Notes under the pieces: model-generated
The model's input: the letters and a program-made list of their open reading frames with translations, nothing else
Told to the model about the DNA's origin: nothing
The model's database searches: none
Part shown: in pieces, positions 61,282-64,000 of the stretch
How positions within the stretch are numbered: position 1 is the first letter of the stretch
Layout of the letters: each line of letters starts with the position of its first letter
Virus record (IMG/VR): IMGVR_UViG_3300008448_000045
Span: 1 to 64,000 of that record
DNA: 64,000 nucleotides
Source: a virus
Strand: one strand, 5' to 3'
Position numbers and translations under genes: made by a program

Positions 61282-61856
61282 ATGTAATATTCCATGTCTG
61301 CAGCAAAAACAAATCTGTAATCATCTGAGTCTATGATTCCAGGCCTATGCCATATTTTACTAGGATATATGACCCAAGTCAACTCCTTTGGTTTTAAGTA
61401 AAAAATATCTTTTTTGGTTGGCCAATCCATACAAAATTCTGTGCCAGCTGTATCTTGATTAGTAATTGACTTAGGAATATCCGCATACCAAACACCGCTA
61501 ATTGAATTAGTTGTTCCGTTATTGTTACTCAAATGGTGTGTGTGCCAAAGGTCGTCTCTATCCTCAACTTCGTTTTGACTGGTCATAAAACACCAAGCCA
61601 TCATGTTTTTAATTTTAACTTCACCGCCTAAAAATTGAAAAACAGAATAAATGAAACTTTGTCTCATTTTTAAAAAAACTGCTTCGTTGCGAGCAAACAA
61701 GTTTTCTTGTGTTTGAAACTTTGGACTATTTTTAAAATAATTGCCAGAGTCAATAATTTGTTTAACTACAGAAGTTAATTGATTCATATCTTCTTGTTTA
61801 ATTAAAGAAGACCAGTCGTATAAATCAATATATTCATTCTTATCAACAACTACCAT
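61278..61856 (-). CDS. 2OG-Fe(II) oxygenase-like protein (double-stranded beta-helix)
   Basis: A 192-residue protein resembling phage 2-oxoglutarate/Fe(II) oxygenases. DLWHTHHLSN (about 102-111) is the likely first metal site, SISGVWYAD precedes a core strand, and LTWVIYPSKIWHRPGI (about 158-173) supplies the distal His and following loop. The final RFVFAADMEY is the last strand, with Arg as a possible 2OG contact. The usual HxD is replaced by HxH/HTHH, so iron binding may differ or the protein may be a cupin-like relative. The substrate is unknown. Its stop overlaps the RNase H start by 4 bp. Confidence 0.6.
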   Translation of the reverse strand: MVVVDKNEYIDLYDWSSLIKQEDMNQLTSVVKQIIDSGNYFKNSPKFQTQENLFARNEAVFLKMRQSFIYSVFQFLGGEVKIKNMMAWCFMTSQNEVEDRDDLWHTHHLSNNNGTTNSISGVWYADIPKSITNQDTAGTEFCMDWPTKKDIFYLKPKELTWVIYPSKIWHRPGIIDSDDYRFVFAADMEYYI

Positions 61857-62284
61857 TAGCTAGCCTCTGATTTATCTTTAGTTATTTTGTTTATATTAAT
61901 GAATCCTGCTCCACGACTAGCATCCATACCTTCGTCGGTTAGCATATTTCTAACAATGTCTCGAAACCATCGATCTACAATTTCTTCTTCAGGATCTCCA
62001 TCAAACCCGTACCCAGCTTTTTTTAAATCTAAAATAAAGTGTGCATTCCAATCAAGCTCAAAAAAACCGTTACGAGGATTATCCTTATTAACTTTAGTGT
62101 CTAATACTGAAACCCACGGTTCTCCTTTTTTAGTAGCACGTTCTTTTGGAGTTAGTTTTGCAAGCTCTTCTTTTTCTTGTGCTAGAACTGTTTCTGCTAT
62201 TGCCTTATCTCTAGCGTCTTGAAGATTTTGTTTTTCTAATTCTATTTTATCAATGCCAAACAACTTTCTAATTATTTTTTTCAT
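61856..62284 (-). CDS. Conserved phage protein, unknown function
   Basis: A 142-residue protein. A charged helical N-terminus (LEKQNLQDARDKAIAETV; EKEELAKLTPKERATKKG) is followed by a compact domain: EPWVSVLDTKVNKDNPRNGF (about 55-74), FELDWNAHFILDLKKAGY (about 74-91) and EEIVDRWFRDIVRNML. I recall this domain from marine T4-like phages. Start at the ATG at 62284, which overlaps the queE stop by one base (TAATG). A GTG at 62296 would add four residues. Confidence 0.7.
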   Translation of the reverse strand: MKKIIRKLFGIDKIELEKQNLQDARDKAIAETVLAQEKEELAKLTPKERATKKGEPWVSVLDTKVNKDNPRNGFFELDWNAHFILDLKKAGYGFDGDPEEEIVDRWFRDIVRNMLTDEGMDASRGAGFININKITKDKSEAS

Positions 62285-63150
62285 TAAGTACCCCACTCAT
62301 TTTTAAATAATGGCACTTGCAAGCGGTCACTATAACGTAAACCTGCATTCATTGCCATAATAGCCACTGCTCGATTGTTTAATGCGTAGACACTTTCTAC
62401 TCCGCCGACTGGCATAAGATAAACATGTCCAGCAAATCCAGCCGCACGATATTCTTCAGTTGCACGTTTAGCATCTTCGAAGTCTTGCTCTGTGGCAATA
62501 ACAAATTTTAGATATGCTGTACCAACTTGTTCATATTCGCAAACAACTTCTGGAAGTATTGCTTCTTCCCATTTCTCACCACTACACGGAAGTTTGGCAC
62601 TAACACTAAATGTTAATGCATTATATCCTCTTGATTCAATACCCCAATTGAGTAAGTATTCTTTAAATTCCGGAGTAAGTTTTTGAGTACCGTTTGTTTC
62701 AAATGTAATTTCTTTTAATCCTGCCATTTTAGGATGATCTAGCAAATCTGGATAAGCACGTTGCCAACCTAGTAAAGGTTCTCCGCCAGTGATGACTAGA
62801 TGTTCATCTTTCCATTCGTGGAAAGGAATAATTTCCATAATGCGATCTACAATAGCATCACTAGTAAGCATTGGACTTAGTTCTTTAAAGCTAGGATGCC
62901 AGCTAGCATAACTATCGCAACCTGTACTAACTAATGGAAGGTCTTCATATTTTTTAAATGGAGGCTCATCGTGAATGTCTTGCAATAGTGCAAGATTGTT
63001 TGCCTCTTCGCTTAGTTCACCTCTAGGCATACCAAAGCCGGCACATTTAAAATTACAACCGAATGTACGTAAGAAAACGGACGGTACACCCATGTAACGT
63101 CCTTCGCCTTGTACGCTATAAAATAATTCTGCAATTTTTAATTTACTCAT
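62284..63150 (-). CDS. queE: Radical SAM 7-carboxy-7-deazaguanine synthase, QueE
   Basis: A 288-residue QueE. FYSVQGEGRYMGVPSVFLR (about 10-28) is the family N-terminus, GCNFKC (31-36) the start of the radical SAM motif, ITGGEPLLGW (about 119-128) the SAM-binding GGE, and TFETNGT (about 149-155) a later motif. QueE turns CPH4 into 7-carboxy-7-deazaguanine, the precursor of queuosine and of 7-deazaguanine DNA modifications that block host nucleases. After Cys36 the next CxxC cysteine is missing; Cys78 (STGCDSYASW), beyond an insert, probably supplies the third cluster ligand. No other pathway gene (queC, queD, folE, dpdA) lies in the window. Confidence 0.9.
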   Translation of the reverse strand: MSKLKIAELFYSVQGEGRYMGVPSVFLRTFGCNFKCAGFGMPRGELSEEANNLALLQDIHDEPPFKKYEDLPLVSTGCDSYASWHPSFKELSPMLTSDAIVDRIMEIIPFHEWKDEHLVITGGEPLLGWQRAYPDLLDHPKMAGLKEITFETNGTQKLTPEFKEYLLNWGIESRGYNALTFSVSAKLPCSGEKWEEAILPEVVCEYEQVGTAYLKFVIATEQDFEDAKRATEEYRAAGFAGHVYLMPVGGVESVYALNNRAVAIMAMNAGLRYSDRLQVPLFKNEWGT

Positions 63151-63373
63151 TTTCGTTTCTTTCTAAAAACATCGATACTTGATCTTCTGCATCAACATAG
63201 CTCTCCGCCCATACTGTAAACGTAGCAATACCATTCTTTGCACTTATATCAAACGGAACAACTCCGTTGGGTAACCAATTTTCTCCAACCTCTCTTTTAA
63301 TTTCAAATTTTTGCAAAGCGGTGGTTTTCATTCTATATATTAGTTCATCGGCAAGTTGCTTTGCGGTTGTCAT
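63143..63373 (-). CDS. Conserved small phage protein, unknown function
   Basis: A 76-residue protein starting MTTAKQLADELIYRMKTTAL, with VPFDISAKNGIATFTVWAES and VDAEDQVSMFLERNE. It reads as one alpha/beta unit. It overlaps queE by 8 bp and the MazG-like gene by 4 bp, so it is translated with them. No function is recognised. Confidence 0.65.
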   Translation of the reverse strand: MTTAKQLADELIYRMKTTALQKFEIKREVGENWLPNGVVPFDISAKNGIATFTVWAESYVDAEDQVSMFLERNENE

Positions 63374-63648
63374 ATGATTTCCTTTTCATAAATCTTTGAC
63401 CATATTTTAAGCTTCTCTGATTTTTTTTGGCTTGCTTCTAATAGCTCTTGTTGGCTAAAAACTCCATGGTCGACTAACAGTTGTATCATTAACATAACAT
63501 CACCGGCTTCTTGAGTCAAGTGTGCTCTCTGAGTACCGCCGTCTTTATAACTATTGTCTAAACCGAATCTACGAATTTTACTAGCAGATACAATTAATTC
63601 TCCACATTCTTCTTGCAGGATATCTAAGATTTCTTGTATCTTGTTCAT
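63370..63648 (-). CDS. MazG-like nucleotide pyrophosphohydrolase
   Basis: A 92-residue all-alpha protein with the MazG/dUTPase-like metal motifs: LQEECGELIVSASKI (about 11-25; ExxE) and LTQEAGDVMLMIQLL (about 44-58; ExxD). Enzymes of this fold hydrolyse NTPs or dNTPs to monophosphates, or ppGpp-like signals in proposals for cyanophages. I start at the ATG at 63648, 7 bases after AGGAG and overlapping the upstream stop by ATGA; a TTG two codons earlier is less likely. Confidence 0.8.
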   Translation of the reverse strand: MNKIQEILDILQEECGELIVSASKIRRFGLDNSYKDGGTQRAHLTQEAGDVMLMIQLLVDHGVFSQQELLEASQKKSEKLKIWSKIYEKEII

Positions 63649-64000
63649 ACACAATCTCCTTGCTCTGCTAATTTAGATACTTCTTTATTGCTAGCTTTTA
63701 CTTTTTTTTGCTTTCTAAATTCTGCTACATCATTAACAGCAGAGCGTAATGCTTGGGAATAATTAAGAGCTTGTTGTTCATTCATTATAGTACTAACTTC
63801 AGTTTCGATATAACCCTTAGTAAGCAACTTCCAAATTATTTGCCAACGATTTAACCCCCACCAAAGAGATTTCTGTTGTGTGTATATAGTTACAGTAACT
63901 CCAGCATCTTCAGCTTCTATCCACACATTTTGCATATGGTCAGTACTTGTACATTCACACATAATTGAATAGTGTTTGGCATCGCCGTAATCTCTGTGTA
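63645..64000 (-). CDS. Conserved phage protein, 5' end outside window
   Basis: The frame is open to the window edge. An ATG at 63962 exists, but the codons before it read HRDYGDAKHYSI and look coding, so the start is probably outside. The visible part has IMCECTSTDHMQNVWIEAED, VTIYTQQKSLWWGLNRWQII and a C-terminal Lys-rich helix. The paired Cys (CEC) with nearby His could bind metal. No function is known. It ends with an ATGA overlap on the MazG-like gene. Confidence 0.6.
   Translation of the reverse strand, partial: HRDYGDAKHYSIMCECTSTDHMQNVWIEAEDAGVTVTIYTQQKSLWWGLNRWQIIWKLLTKGYIETEVSTIMNEQQALNYSQALRSAVNDVAEFRKQKKVKASNKEVSKLAEQGDCV

Overview
This window looks like about 64 kb of an AT-rich, T4-type myovirus genome of the environmental (cyanophage/pelagiphage-like) branch. 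The evidence is a near-complete T4-style baseplate module (gp48, gp53, a VrlC-like hub protein, gp5, gp25, gp6 and a giant gp7-like protein), a portal (gp20) fragment, the gp46/gp47 recombination nuclease, the late sigma factor gp55, a T4 RNase H-like exonuclease, and many small proteins of the kind conserved in marine T4-like phages. No photosynthesis genes, tRNA, CRISPR array or integrase were seen. The host cannot be named from this window; it would be a bacterium whose housekeeping sigma70 reads TTGACA-17-TATAAT.

Layout. 1-5.1 kb: portal (partial) and a tape-measure-like gene on the minus strand, a divergent gp26-family gene on the plus strand with a frameshift extension, then a minus-strand late gene of unknown function. 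5.1-5.6 kb: a gene-free, hairpin-rich stretch, candidate structured RNA. 5.6-10.55 kb: a minus-strand operon gp55-gp47-gp46-small gene-nucleotidyltransferase-small basic gene-GIY-YIG nuclease. 10.6-47.7 kb: a long plus-strand late block with the baseplate, a 4,996-residue protein, a fibre set whose members share N-termini, and two Ig-repeat proteins. 47.7-52.9 kb: a plus-strand cassette of four glycosyltransferase-like genes and two small genes, with its own host-type promoter. 52.9-64 kb: minus-strand genes, including thyX, a MoxR ATPase with a VWA/HExxH partner, RNase H, a 2OG-oxygenase-like protein, queE, a MazG-like protein and about fifteen small conserved or unknown genes.

Regulation can be read from the sequence. 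Four consensus sigma70 promoters, all with exactly 17-bp spacers, precede the gp55 operon, the moxR-like gene, the VWA gene and the glycosyltransferase cassette. Eight NATAAATA boxes (T4 late promoter type) lie mostly 19-30 bases upstream of structural genes. The 81-bp gap between gp55 and gp48 carries one promoter of each kind back to back: the host polymerase would make gp55, which in turn would open gp48 and the rest of the baseplate block.

The most striking new-looking items are: (1) a complete programmed -1 frameshift signal at the end of the gp26-family gene (slippery T TTT TTC, 6-nt spacer, perfect 11-bp stem), leading into an ORF with no usable start codon; (2) the hairpin-rich 0.5-kb segment next to the GIY-YIG nuclease, part of which is bounded by a 10-bp direct repeat; (3) an integrin-like FG-GAP propeller inside the giant baseplate protein; (4) a glycosyltransferase-like protein with three N-terminal repeats that look like decayed copies of its own catalytic domain; (5) a promoter whose whole spacer lies within a perfect inverted repeat. 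All functional calls come from reading motifs by eye; no database search was run.
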